Assembly: GCF_016801865.2 (NCBI RefSeq) | Contig: NC_068938.1 | Location: forward strand, 9,982,520-10,046,519 | Direction of reading: 5' to 3' | Source: Culex pipiens pallens | Taxonomy: Eukaryota > Arthropoda > Insecta > Diptera > Culicidae | DNA length: 64,000 nucleotides | Part shown: positions 35,536 to 46,520 of the stretch, one piece after another | Position numbering within the stretch: the stretch's first letter is position 1 | Layout: the number at the start of each line of letters is the position of its first letter | Program-made: the position numbers and the translations under genes | The notes under the pieces: model-generated | The model's input: the letters and a program-made list of their open reading frames with translations, nothing else | The model's database searches: none | What the model was told of the DNA's origin: nothing

Positions 35536-35785
35536 GTTTATGCAACGAAATGCAAAAATTAAACTGCGTGAGTTGTACATTTATCCAACGAGGTTTACCG
35601 AGTATCGATAAGTACTACTTTTTAATACATGTACTGAAAAGTTGAACTTTTCAGCACTCAAATGAAAGCTGAAAACTGCTTTTCAATACTGTTATTTTTG
35701 GCGATGAAAAGTATGCCGTTTCGTCATTTGAGAGTGACAGGAAAAGTAGGTAGTTTCACAACATAATTGCAAAAGTTGTTGTCCA
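35536..35785 (-). mobile_element. Diverged reverse copy of the GCTGAAAAGT MITE
   Basis: Reads tagtttatgcaac at the left, then catttatccaacgaggttta, the aaagttgaacttttcagcac core, gacaggaaaagtag and tagtttcacaacataattgc. It is the reverse of the order at 36141-36571. It lies between the two 295-bp MITE copies. Confidence 0.65.
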
Positions 35786-35801
35786 ATGTTTTCCTGTAAG
35801 T

Positions 35802-36096
35802 TATTGATCCTTGCACTGTAACTTGGATTTGGCCCGCACTTTTCTCTTGCACTTTTGACAACAAAATTTCCAAAAACTAGGCAACCAGCAGTTGTTTATT
35901 TACATTTCCAGTGGCAGTTTCCACCAAACAGGACATTCGCACTTTAAAATTTCGATTGACAGGTGAGCAACATCGGCACGCTTTGATCATTTTTTGAGAA
36001 AATTAAAATTTCCCAAGCCAGTTTGCCAAGTCGCAATAGTGCGATCGATAGTAATAATTTAGTGCGAAGTCCAAGTTAGTGAGAATTGCGCAATAA
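35802..36096 (+). mobile_element. 295-bp MITE, copy 2
   Basis: Same start (attgatccttgcactgtaac), internal gtttgccaagtcgcaatagt then gcgatcgatag, and end (gcgcaataa) as 34957-35250. Several point differences are visible. Confidence 0.7.
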
Positions 36097-36140
36097 CGTA
36101 AATTTTTTTTTAAATTTTTGGAAGTTCTTTTTTTAATAAT

Positions 36141-36571
36141 GTTTTTGCAATTCCGTCGTGAAACTACTTACATTTCCTGTCATTCTTGAACGATGAAATA
36201 GCCTACTTTTCTGTACCAAAAATAACAGAATCGAATAGCAACACTTTTCAAAATAAATGCTGAAAAGTTCTACTTTTCAGCACTCAAATGGATGCTGAAA
36301 AGTTGAACTTTTCAGCACTTGTTTCGAAAAGTAACACTTTTCAACATTTTTTTGATTTAAACGACTTATTGACAAAATACATGAAAATTTGACATAAAAT
36401 TTCACTCAGTGTGTGTTTTTTGGAATTGCAAAAAATGTTGTATGGAACTCGTTGCAAAACTTCATTTTTTCAGCACTCTTCGTATTTATCCAACTCGGTT
36501 AACCTCGTTGGATAAATGTACGACTCGTGCTGAAAAAATTCTCTTTTTGCAACTTGTTGCATAAACTACTA
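36141..36571 (+). mobile_element. GCTGAAAAGT MITE, copy near 36 kb
   Basis: Nearly the same as 55258-55690. It runs from tttttgcaattccgtcgtga to ttgcataaactacta, with palindromic tgctgaaaagttgaactttt blocks and a catttatccaac/gttggataaatg hairpin at the right. Related ttgca...actact motifs occur at both ends in the same, not inverted, orientation, so the mobilising class is unclear. Confidence 0.75.
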
Positions 36572-38063
36572 TTACAATATAACTTACGGTTCAAGGATTA
36601 CACCTACTTCAAAGTAACGTAATATTTATAAACCTAAGACTAGTCTACCATATTCAACTGTTCTCCATTATTAAATGTTAAAATAAGGAAGCCAATAAAA
36701 AGCTGCTCACGTCCATGTAATAAAATCAAGCCCAAAGAGAAAACTAGGTGCAGTTGACGTTATCGCCAATTTGGACAAATATGAATAAGAAAATTGATGG
36801 TTTCAAGTTTCTCCTTTGACTGTGTAGCAGCAATCAGCCACTACTGGGTTCGTTTTATAGGAAGTCAGTTGGGAGTCTGCAGGGCACACGGCTTTCAAGC
36901 CATAGCACACCACCTCTTGGGATAGAGGCTGCGGTTCGGGCTATCGCGCCAGCTTAATCGAACCTGGATTTATCCATCATCCTACGAATAGTCACATGGC
37001 TTATGATGGTTGGTTAATTTTTTCATTTTATTTTACTTTTATAGCCTCTGGTTGTCGTTCGTGAAGCAAGTTTTGCGCTTGCTCCAATATATCATAAACG
37101 CCATAACTGATGAAGTGATAAGAAAAAGTGGCTTTACGTTTGAAAACGTGGAAAAATAACCCAGTTTAGTTGTACAGAAAACAAAACTCTTCCGAAAGCA
37201 TAATTTATGCGCAACGAATCGCACTGTTGAGACACTAATGACGAGGCGTGAAATGTAAATAGGGTTGTCTACCACGTTTCACACCTGTCCGACTGTCGGT
37301 CAAGCTTGCGCGGTGTCCAAACGGTGCAATTTAGTCTTTCTCCTCGAGTACCTTGAGACAGGTCGGCACTAAAGTCTTTGAGCGCGTAATTTGCCAATTT
37401 TCTCTGCACATCAACTAAGTAATGCTCGCACGCATCGTCTTGGCTGGGCCGCTGGCGAGGCTTAGTTTGAGTTAACCCTTGAGTGTCAAACTTTTTTTTT
37501 GTTTAAAATGTTCAATTCTATATATGTCTATCAAACATGAAATTAATTAAATTAAAAAAAATCCTGCTCAAATAACAAACTGATCACTAGAAGGTTAATA
37601 CGGAAGGCAACCCCAGTACTAACAGTCAGTACCACCCATATTCCATACGAGTGAGAGATAGAGCGATGCCGCACCAGGATTAGCAACCTCTGCTCGCAAG
37701 CTCGGCCTACTAAGTGCTTTTTCGCACTAAAACGAGATCGTCGTCGTCGGTCGAAAACTAAAGCCCCCAAAGGCCGTTTTGCCCACGAGCATGGGAAAGA
37801 AAGGTGTAATTAATAATTTACATAATTCTAGCGGCGGCGGCGGCGGCGGTCGTAACTACCTTAGACAGGTTTATTTCCTTGGGCTTTTCATTATGACACT
37901 GCCGCAGTTTACCAAAACGGACACCGGGACTGTGTGACAGACAGGTAGAAATGGACACTAATTTTAACTGTGAATGAGAGTACTTTGTTTCGTTTTAGTG
38001 TGTGTTTGTGGTGCCAATTTGTACGGACGCCCATTACTGGTAATGTGAGCCAAGTGAGCCGAC
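36572..38063. other. Mixed-composition non-coding DNA
   Basis: About 37280-37900 is GC-richer with a (CGG)n run at about 37831-37848 and a cgtcgtcg run at about 37738. No exon is supported. Confidence 0.4.
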
Positions 38064-38067
38064 ACAT

Positions 38068-38571
38068 CGTCGCCATCGTGCTAACTTGTCGTACGTGCAT
38101 TTTGGGCCAAATTGAGTTAAGAACGCCATTTTGTGCAGCTCACAATGCCTCACCTTTTGACCTTCACAGATCCCCAAAATTCGATTTCAATCCTGAGATA
38201 TTCACCAAAAACCGAAAAAAACTCCGTGCATTTTTGTCACTTTACATATGAAAGTAGTTTCAATCTTGTCGTGCTATCTTGTCACTCCCTGAAAATCGAT
38301 GTAAGTGTGACAATTGGCCAAAGGGATTTCAGGTCAGGATGCGTTTGACGCACGTACAAGTCAGACTACATTTGTGATTATAACTCGGGACACCAGCAAC
38401 CAAATACAACCAAACTTAGGGACAATGCACAGAATGGTCAACCAAACAAAACGTGTTTGTTATTGTTTACATTGCGTGCTCTAGTTTTTGTTTATTCAAG
38501 GTCAAACATTAAAACGCGTTTTTCTCGGAACGTCGAAATGGCGGGTGCGACATGATAGCACGACGACGTCG
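38068..38571 (+). mobile_element. MITE with 4-bp TSD, copy 2 (504 bp)
   Basis: Starts CGTCGCCATCGTGCTAAC and ends GATAGCACGACGACGTCG. ACAT flanks it exactly on both sides (38064-38067 and 38572-38575). Confidence 0.9.
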
Positions 38572-38575
38572 ACAT

Positions 38576-39771
38576 GTGTTATATTGCAAGATTTGAAATT
38601 AGTAAATGTCACACGAGGTTAACTTTATGAATGAATGTTTCATGTTTATCCGTTCATACAGGTTAGCAAATGATTTTGAACGATTCTCTATAGTGAAAGT
38701 GTAAATATTTTTTTGCATAATTTTAATAAACCAAAAGTTGTGGGTTTTTGTCCCCTAAAACATATCAAAAAATCTTGAAAATCAAAAAATACGTATTTTG
38801 GGAAATTTAGTTTTTGTAAAAAAAAAGTTAATTAAAAAATAGGTAAAACTAAATTTCCAAAATGGTCATAGGAAAGGCCCATACTAAGTTTAAGCTAAAT
38901 AAAAAAAATACAAATAAAATCCGATTCCAGTTTCTGTAGGGTATTGCTCTTTTAGAACTTGATTTGTAAATTCCTTTTGCATAGGTTAAAGATAAAAAAA
39001 ATCATTCTTTTGTTCTCCTGTTTAAAGCATTCGCCTTAAAAGAATCTTAAATCATTTTTTCATTGAAATCAAATATTCCTTTTTTTTGAATTTTTGCATG
39101 AAAATTAGGGTGTAAAGAAATGGATTATCAAATCAAAATCAAAATTTATTGCAAGTAAAGTAGTTTGAGAGCCATAAAGATAAATTCATACACAGAATAA
39201 AATCAATTCCCGTGATCGTGAATTGTGTTCATGAATTTTAGAACCACGAAGGAATTTATTCATGAGTATGGTGCATTTGAACTATAAACGTGAATATATT
39301 CCTTCGTGGTTATCAAATTCATGAACATAATTCATTATTTCGAGAATTGACTTTGAACTTGGCAGATGGGTTTCAAATTAAATTAAAAAAAAAAAAATTT
39401 GTTATTTTGTCTCATTTATCTAATTTGCTTACATAGCAACTCTCCGCGAAAACCATAAATGGATTTAATTTGTATTTATGAATTTTAAACTTTGTCGGAG
39501 ACTATGACGAGAGCTAGTAATTTTTCACAGCAAAAAAAAAGATAACAAATTCGAGGCATGCCAATTACAAAACATCAGAATTTTACTGTATTCTTTTAAA
39601 ACTTCTTGAAATAAATGTTAAAGTGTGTTAAATTTGATAAGCCAAAAAAAAACAATGAATTAAAATGATTTGAAGTGCATTATTAAGAACAATGGTGTAC
39701 AGGAAAATTAATGTAAAAATAAGTAATGATCCAAAACCCAATGTGTGAAGAGGTAATATTAAATATGTTGT
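38576..39771. other. AT-rich non-coding DNA with repeat fragments
   Basis: About 38745-38850 (gtcccctaaaacatatcaaa onward) resembles the arms of the foldback at 45607-46520. A hairpin element lies at 39198-39354. Confidence 0.45.
39198..39354. repeat. Long imperfect hairpin, probable MITE
   Basis: ttcatgaattttagaaccac then gaaggaa on the left pairs with ttccttcgtggttatcaaat then tcatgaa on the right. Pairing continues outward through tcaattc and gaattga. The whole unit folds back over about 75 bases per arm. Confidence 0.7.
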
Positions 39772-40173
39772 GCCTAAATCAGGGGTGACCAAAGTATGGC
39801 CCACGAGCCAAACTTGGCCCGCGAAGTGATATTTTGTGGCCCGCGACCCCATTTTGAATGATCAAGTTAAATGGCCCGTTGACCATCTGTAGAATGATTT
39901 TAAACTTTTTCAAAATTAAACTTCATTTTAAATTTTTAGTGCTAATCTGTTTTTGTTTTTTTCGTTAGTATTAAACTAATGATTTACTCTTTTTTTATCC
40001 TAATTTTACGATACAAAAATATGTTTTTCATAAATATTTCTAATTGAAACTTTTTTCACACGTTTCAATGTGAGTGAAACTCGTGGTGAAACTAGTAAAT
40101 ATTGTCAAAATATTCATGAAATATTTTTGGAAATGTAAATTAAACGTTCAAAATTGACTTAGGCATAAAACTG

Positions 40174-40364
40174 GGAGGGCCTCGTGGCGCGGTGGTTAGC
40201 GGCTTCGGCTGCCGATCCCTAAGTTACTATGGGGCGTGGGTTTGATTCCCGCCTTATCCTCCTGGCCTTCTATCGGATGAGGAAGTTAAATGTTGGTCCA
40301 TTTGCGTAAAAGAGGTTTTGGGTGACTCACCACATAGAACCGTTTTGATTGCTTTGCTTTTTTT
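40174..40364 (+). mobile_element. 191-bp tRNA-derived SINE nested in the hAT element
   Basis: ATAAAACTG flanks it perfectly (40165-40173 and 40365-40373). The head reads GGGCCTCGTGGCGCGGTGGTTAGC-type sequence: ggcgcggtggttagcggctt as A box region and gtgggtttgattcccgcc as B box region. The body ends ccgttttgattgctttgctt then a T run. It is different from the SINEs at 19994 and 20521. Confidence 0.88.
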
Positions 40365-40373
40365 ATAAAACTG

Positions 40374-40888
40374 TAATAATTGCAAAAATATAGGCATTAC
40401 ATATTAATTTAAAAGTCATTATGACCATTTCAAAAAACTGAGCCTTAAACTTACTTTGCAATTAGAAACATTCCACCTTGGGATTCGAACTCATGACAAT
40501 TCGATAACGAAACTGATTGAATACCACTTTGTTGCGACGGAGAGCGTCCGAAGCAGTCCCTTGTTCTGCGTCAGTGTCAGTGTTTGTGTATTGTTTGACT
40601 GGTGCCCGTGCTGTCGCTTGAAATTGAATAAAGTTGAAAACTATCTGAGCAAGTGGGAGCACGGGCGCAGCTGGACAGGTCAGCTGCGTAAAAACACCAA
40701 ATCTGTGAGTAAATGTAATATTGTGAACTGTTGAATGTTATTAATTAGGAAATACACATTTCCAGTTTTGTGGCATGTGGAAAATAAAAGAATTTTATTT
40801 TGCCCTGCTTACGAAATCGGTGCCCGGAGGAGTATCTTCCCGCCTGTCTCAACACACTTGATTCAGGCAGATTTTTAAATCGGAGGAA
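40374..40888. other. Interior of the hAT element, with an exon-like stretch
   Basis: About 40500-40700 is GC-richer, stays open on the plus strand and is followed by a donor-like aatctGTGAGTAAA. It could be a remnant of transposase coding, but no hAT motif is visible. A B-box-like ggattcgaact on the minus strand at about 40480 may mark another old SINE. Confidence 0.3.
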
Positions 40889-41276
40889 TAAGGCGGTTGC
40901 AAATATTTTTCAAAGCTTTTGTTTTTTAAGTGCAATCAGCTGAAATCCATTTAAAATGCATTCCTCTGTGTTTAGAACCGTTTTGGGCATGCTCGGGTTT
41001 ATTCAAAAATAATTTGAATTTTAGTAAACATTCGATTTGCAACAAAAAGTGTTTTTCGCAAAAATATAATTTCTTCGTCGAATCTTACATATTTTGAAAA
41101 TTTTGATTGTAAATCTAAGTGTATTTTTCTAACATTTGCCAACAATTTTTGTATTGAAATGTTGAATATTCTGGCTTGTATTTTAAATTTTTATATTTCT
41201 TTATTTTTTTTGCCTCCCCTCGACTATGGCCAGAGTTAAGGGACAAAATCTTTTTTAAATATTTGCATCGGCCATA
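40889..41276. mobile_element. C/G-tract MITE nested in the hAT element
   Basis: Ends TAAGGCGGTTGCAAATATTT and AAATATTTGCATCGGCCATA are inverted repeats. The interior shares cctctgtgtttagaaccgtt and gcctcccctcgactatggcc with relatives at 50391-50784 and 59283-59759. Confidence 0.75.
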
Positions 41277-41444
41277 TTGGTGGAAAAAAATTGAACCATT
41301 TTTCATGAGTGTAACAATTCAAAGATAAAATTATGACGTAGCATAAATTGTTCTGATGTTATGCCATCATTTTCAAAATATAGACAATACTTAAAATTCA
41401 AATGAAAACACAAGTACATTCAACTAAATACCATTTTTAAAATA

Positions 41445-42376
41445 CCGTAAAACGGGGTGACTTTGATAGCCGGGGTGACTTTGATAGGTTTGCGATTATT
41501 CCGCAAAACGAAGAGTACAATTAAAATACGAAAGGAATGGTTCAGAAACATACTGACCGTGGTAGAGAAGTGTTCAAAGTACCTCATGAAGAACTTTACA
41601 TAAATTTTTGAAAAGTTTATAAAGTTAGTTAACTATAGTTAAGAAAATGTGGATATAAGTCATTATTTTAAACTTCTCAAAGTGTCATGATTTTCTCAAT
41701 GAACATGATTTTTAATCGGAAAACGGAATGCATTTTCGAATTCTCTGGACAATTTTCCACTAGGAGAAGGTTAAATAAGTTTGTAAATAATAAAAAATAT
41801 GTGTTTTTGAAACACAATTAAAAAAAATCTCCAAATTTATAGGCAAATTCAGTTGAACAAATTTCATGTAAAATGTGAAAACTTGTGATTAGTGCTTCGA
41901 ATTCAGTATAAAATGCAATATAAATCGATCATTTTATAAACAAAACTATTTTTAACAAATTGCAGGCAAAATTCCGACTTTTTAACAATTTTACCTAAAA
42001 TTTATATGTATTTTGTTAAAAAGCTTATAAACTTAGTTAACTTAATATAAGCATTGATTTTTTTTTCTTACAAACTATATCAGCTACTTTAGTGATGGTA
42101 CATTTAACGTACAAATAAAGTTTGAACATCTTAAAAATGATTTTAACAAGAAAAACTATGACTATCAAAGTCACCCCGGAATTAAAACCAAGAATTTTTA
42201 ACGTAACTATTTTTCTAAACACTATTGAAAAAACTTTTTTTCCAAAATAGTGCATGGACTTTGTGTGGCCTACCCCAGTACATGTTTTAAAAATAATAAT
42301 CTTGAGAAAAACCTTACCTGTTGGAAAATATTCTAAAAACAAATTGAAATCCTATCAAAGTCACCCCGGTTTACGG
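41445..42376 (+). mobile_element. 932-bp TA-flanked MITE (CCGTAAA ends), nested in the hAT element
   Basis: TA lies on both sides. The left end is CCGTAAAACGGGGTGACTTT with the unit ggggtgactttgatag immediately repeated. The right end is the inverted form (ctatcaaagtcaccccggtt then tacgg). TA duplication fits Tc1/mariner. Relatives: 1302-2720, about 8690-8850 and about 52620-53000. No transposase frame. Confidence 0.85.
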
Positions 42377-42778
42377 TACTCAAAACAATTATTTCAACAA
42401 AACTGATGGAAAACTGTCATTTTACGTTTTCTATTACTTTTAAATAACGAAAATGTTAAAAAAAAACAGAAATTTAAACAAAAACTTCAAGTAATAGATG
42501 TATTTTCTTAGTTTTTACATTTATATAACGTAAATTCTTAACATTAATAACCAATTTTATACATACGGCCCGCAAGCTCATTTGAGCTTCAAAATTGGCC
42601 CGGCATCCAAAAACTTTGAGCACCCCTGGCCTAAATTGATTAGGATTTCAAATTTGTGAAATATATCTTATTTTTAACAGCTGAATTTGCGATGTAGTTG
42701 TCCTAACTTTATTGAGATTATTGAAATTTTTATATAAGAATAATAGTCAAAAATATTTGCAAAACACAGCACGTCCTA

Positions 42779-42938
42779 CACTGAAATAAAAAAAAGTACC
42801 AAATTCCTATATTCTAGGTTTTTTGCCACCTTTCCTCATGTTGTTATAGTTTTTTTTTGATAACTAAATAAGGAAATAAGGAAATAACGAGGAAAAATTC
42901 CTAGAATTTAGTATTTTTATGCTTTTTTTATTTCAGTG
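42779..42938. mobile_element. 160-bp TA-flanked MITE with CACTGAAATAAAAAAA ends
   Basis: Inverted ends CACTGAAATAAAAAAAAGTA and TTTTTTTATTTCAGTG, flanked by TA. Internal segments cctatattctagg and cctagaattta also face each other, so the unit is a near-complete palindrome. Confidence 0.8.
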
Positions 42939-42991
42939 TAAACGAGATATTAACCTCATGTTAAATCAGAAAAATATTTGAACAATATTTT

Positions 42992-43204
42992 ACAGTAAAA
43001 AAATCATGTTAATATTACACCTGGGAATGACAGGAAACATCTTTTATGTGAAAAAAATATGGAATTGTAAACGTGTAATTTCACTTTTTTTTTGTTTTAA
43101 AATCATATGTTTAGTCTAAATTCAGATAATATTACATCATAAAAGAGGTAATATTAAACCTTTTAATTTTAAACCTACAAAATTTACATTTTTTTTTCTG
43201 TGTC
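42992..43204. mobile_element. Diverged member of the CTACA...TGTAG MITE family
   Basis: tacagtaaaaaaat at the left, taatattaca motifs on both sides, aaaagaggtaatattaaacc and acatttttttttctgtg at the right match the 15021 and 15424 copies in pattern. Boundaries are approximate. Confidence 0.5.
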
Positions 43205-45606
43205 GTCTGTTTGATGGCAAATGGGAAATATTACAGTATTACAGAAAGTTTAAGCATAATTCAATTTAAAATAGATTTAGTAACTTTTGGGGCTGTTAGT
43301 TTCGGAACATCATTTAAACCTAAAGCTTGGAAAAAATGCTCCAGCGTGTTTTTTCATTGATGTTTTGAATAACAATTTGACTTTGAATGGTAATTTCTAA
43401 TTCTTCGTTTGATTTTTCTTAAAATAAATGAAAAAAAACAATTTTATGAAATGCTCACATGTTAGAAAATGCCTAAATCTTCAATAAATATTTTTTGACA
43501 ACTGCTTCCAAATACCTGTTTAAAATGTGATGTGTTTGAATAAAAAAAAGTTCAAATACAACGAGGAGCGATTTGTTAGTTGATTATTTCTAATTTTGCG
43601 GCATTGACAAATATTCACGTCACAGATCCAATTTCACGGATTACGCGACATCCGGAATAGTGCCCATATGTACTAATTTGCAAATATTTTGTTTTTCAAA
43701 TAACTGAGAAAACATTGAACATTGAAGATTGGTTTTTATGTTCCTGAGATACAGCCGCTAGAGAAAAAATAAAATTGAAGATTTTTTTTATTTTCATCAA
43801 AACAGCACTCGATTTATAAAAAAAATGCGATATCTCGGAAACAATAGGTCTGATTTTAAGAGTCAAGAAAAGAATTTACCTGATACCAAAAATTGCTTAA
43901 TCCTCAAGATTTGCGATGCTTCGTTTTGTATCGCGCAAATGTCGAGCGATAATTAAACTTGCAAAAAAAAACTCATTTTCATGATCCTCGCTACTGCAGC
44001 ACCACCAGCAGTAGCAGATCCGATCTTGTCGAATCACTTAATCACAACTTGTATTGCAGGCATAGTACAAATGAAGAAACAGACAACCAGATTTGTTGTT
44101 GTGTTGTCTCGTTGGGGTAAGTAAGTACAATAGTTAATAAATCAAAAAGGAACTATTTTGCTCAAAAATCTATTTCGGCTTTCAACATACACGGAAAACG
44201 ATTAATACCATGACACTTACAATTGTCTATGCCTTTGGTATCACAATAATTTTCAACTTAAGACCGGGTGACTAAACCGGGCACGACGATAGTTGAAGTC
44301 GCCAACTTCATCGTCTCTTCGTAATAACGTCCACGATGATGATGGTACAAACCGCGAGCGCGCGACACAAAACTGCCGTGGAAACTGCTCGATGATGATG
44401 GCAAGGTAACTTAAAGGTAAGATTGCATAACATTACGTTTTCAAAGTAGTAGAATGGTACGTACGATCGTCGTCGTCGTGCTCAAATCCCGCGATTTATT
44501 TCCCAAACTCGCTCTCCGTTCGAGCAGATTATAAGCGGTGAAAATCCCTTCATCACACGTGTCGATACAATACGTGCCTCGGTGAGTTATTAAACTTGAA
44601 GGGGGTACCAAGACGATTCAACGCAAGGTAACTGAATATTGCCAATCAATTTTGGCCTTGCTGTAATGGAAATCAATTTATGACACTTTTTATGTTGTTA
44701 GAAAACAAATTTGAAAAAATGCCCCATTTTGCAGTGTAATTAAAACTACATTAAAAAGAATTGTGAAATTTTAACCTGCCATATAACACAAACTTAAATG
44801 TCGTGATTCACACCTTAATTTTCAACGTTATGCTCACGGAATGTGCTCAATTAACCTTATACACAAAAAACGCACATTTCCTCAAACTAAACGTAATAAA
44901 GTACCTCAAAAAAAAAAAAAAACCAAACAGCCCTTAGAGCTCAGCATCCGCCCGTATAGCCTCAAACGGACCGTAATTAAAAGGCCCTCGGACAGTTTGA
45001 CAAGTGCCTTTACACGGCAAGTTGAACCGCGCTAACCAGCAGCATTACCAACTCGATCCCTTTCCTACCCTCATTATGCATCGTTAGGTATAAAAGGCAG
45101 CAGCGCCGCCGGTTCACCGGATGATCATCACCCACTTTACTTTACAACGAGCAGCGGCGGCGCTGATGGAGGTGTTATAAAACTGCTTTTTTCACTCTCA
45201 CTTAAATTAATTTTGTGTAGGATTGGATCGTTTTTGGGGTTTAAACGTTATGGATATAAAGTATTTAAAATACAAAAGAACTTTCGTCCTCTAAAACAAA
45301 CATTAAAGATTTATTAGTAGTTGATCTCTGATAAAAAAAGGTAAATTTTTGTGCTATTTTTATACTGTGTAATTACTCATAAAAGATACAAATTTCACAT
45401 ACTTTCCGACACAAAATAAGGCCACATCATATCGTCTACTCACAAATTTTCAAATTGTTTGAGTATCAATTTTCAAGTTGTTTTTCAAATTTTAAAAGTT
45501 ATGTTTTCAAAACACTTTACCTCTATGAAACCTGATAAAAAACTAAATATAAATTATTTCTGTAAAATATCTGTAAAATATGTAAAATATACCTATTAAT
45601 TTTCTA
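43205..45606. other. Mixed DNA; GC-richer around 43970-45180
   Basis: No exon is supported. It contains a tcgtcgtcgtcgtg run at about 44467 and gatgatgatgg repeats at about 44340-44400. A TATA-like box (tataaaagg) lies at 45089 just before a GC-rich hairpin. Confidence 0.4.
45089..45160 (+). promoter_or_regulatory. Weak candidate: TATA-like box before a GC-rich inverted repeat
   Basis: TATAAAAGG at 45089-45097 is followed by cagcgccgcc, whose reverse complement ggcggcgctg lies about 40 bases further on. No clear initiator sits about 30 bases downstream and no exon follows, so this may be chance. Confidence 0.2.
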
Positions 45607-46520
45607 TAAAGACTAAACTGGAAAAAAAATTATACACGGTAAGAAAATGGTGATTTTTTATTTAACTTTTTGTCACTAAAACTGTTTTCTTTATTTTTTG
45701 ATTTGTTTTAGGGGACATCAAATCGTCGCCATCGTGCTAACTTGTCGTACGTGCATTTTGGGCCAAATTGAGTTAAGAACGCCATTTTGTGCAGCTCACA
45801 ATGCCTCACCTTTTGACCTTGACAGATCCCTAAAATTCGATTTCAATCCTGAGATATTCAACAAAAACCGAAAAAACTCCGTGCATTTTTGTCACTTTAC
45901 ATATGAAAGAAGTTTCAATCTTGTCGTGCTATCTTGTCACTCCATGAAAATTGATGTAAGTGCGACAAAAGGCCAAAGGGATTTCAGGCCAGGAAAGTCA
46001 GGATGCGTTTGTCGCACGTACAAGCTAGACTACCGTAAACATTTGTAATTATAACTTGGGACTCCAGCAACCAACTTCAATCAAACTTTGGGACAATGCA
46101 CAGAATGGTGAGCCAAACAAAACGTGTTTGTTATTGTTTACATTGCGTGCTCTCGTTTTTTAATATTCAAGGTCAAACATTAAAACGCGTTTTTCTCGGA
46201 ACGTCAAAATGGCGGGTGCGACAAGATAGCACGACGACGTCGAAATGCTAACTTTTCAGAAACTTCTAGGATGTGCCAAAAAAAAAAATGCGCAAAATTT
46301 CGATTTAAAAAAAATCAGTATTGATTAATAAAATGCATAACTCGGTCAAAGATTTTTTGCACAACCTGGAAATTTCTGAAAAGTGGGCATTTGATGTCCC
46401 CTGAAACATATAAAAAAATAAAAAAAAAATAAAATTGTGTTTTTTTGCAAATAAAGTTTTAGTGACAAAAAGTTAAATATAAAATCACCAAAAAAAATTA
46501 ATAATTTTTTTCCAGTGTAG
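45607..46520. mobile_element. Foldback element interrupted by a 4-bp-TSD MITE
   Basis: The left arm (tggaaaaaaaattatacacg, ttaactttttgtcactaaaa, aggggacatcaaat) is matched in reverse by the right arm (gcatttgatgtcccctgaaa, agttttagtgacaaaaagtt, tttttttccagtgta). The left arm continues after the inserted MITE with gctaacttttcagaaacttc, which again pairs with the right arm. Fragments of the family lie at about 22780, 38745 and 48640. Confidence 0.7.
45724..46242 (+). mobile_element. MITE with 4-bp TSD, copy 3 (519 bp)
   Basis: Starts CGTCGCCATCGTGCTAACTT and ends AGATAGCACGACGACGTCG. AAAT flanks it exactly (45720-45723 and 46243-46246). The uninterrupted right arm of the surrounding foldback has the empty site with one aaat (reverse strand gacatcaaatgc), proving the duplication. 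Confidence 0.93.

Larger units (their letters stand above)
39780..42628. mobile_element. hAT element with perfect 8-bp TSD, carrying nested insertions
   Basis: GCCTAAAT flanks it on both sides (39772-39779 and 42629-42636). Ends CAGGGGTGACCAAAGTATGG and CCAAAAACTTTGAGCACCCC-TG are inverted repeats of the CAGGGGTG type common in hAT elements. Subterminal copies of tggcccgcg and ggcccgcaagctc recur. Inside are a SINE (40174-40364), a C/G-tract MITE (40889-41276) and a TA-flanked MITE (41445-42376). No transposase frame is recognisable, so it is non-autonomous or dead. Confidence 0.9.

Noticed and set aside
40456..40734. A coding exon of a hAT transposase ending at a GTGAGT donor
   Set aside because: No hAT catalytic or dimerisation motif is visible and no acceptor or second exon follows; kept only as an exon-like stretch.
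45089..45160. A firm TATA promoter
   Set aside because: No initiator at the expected distance and no transcript evidence or exon; kept only as a weak candidate.
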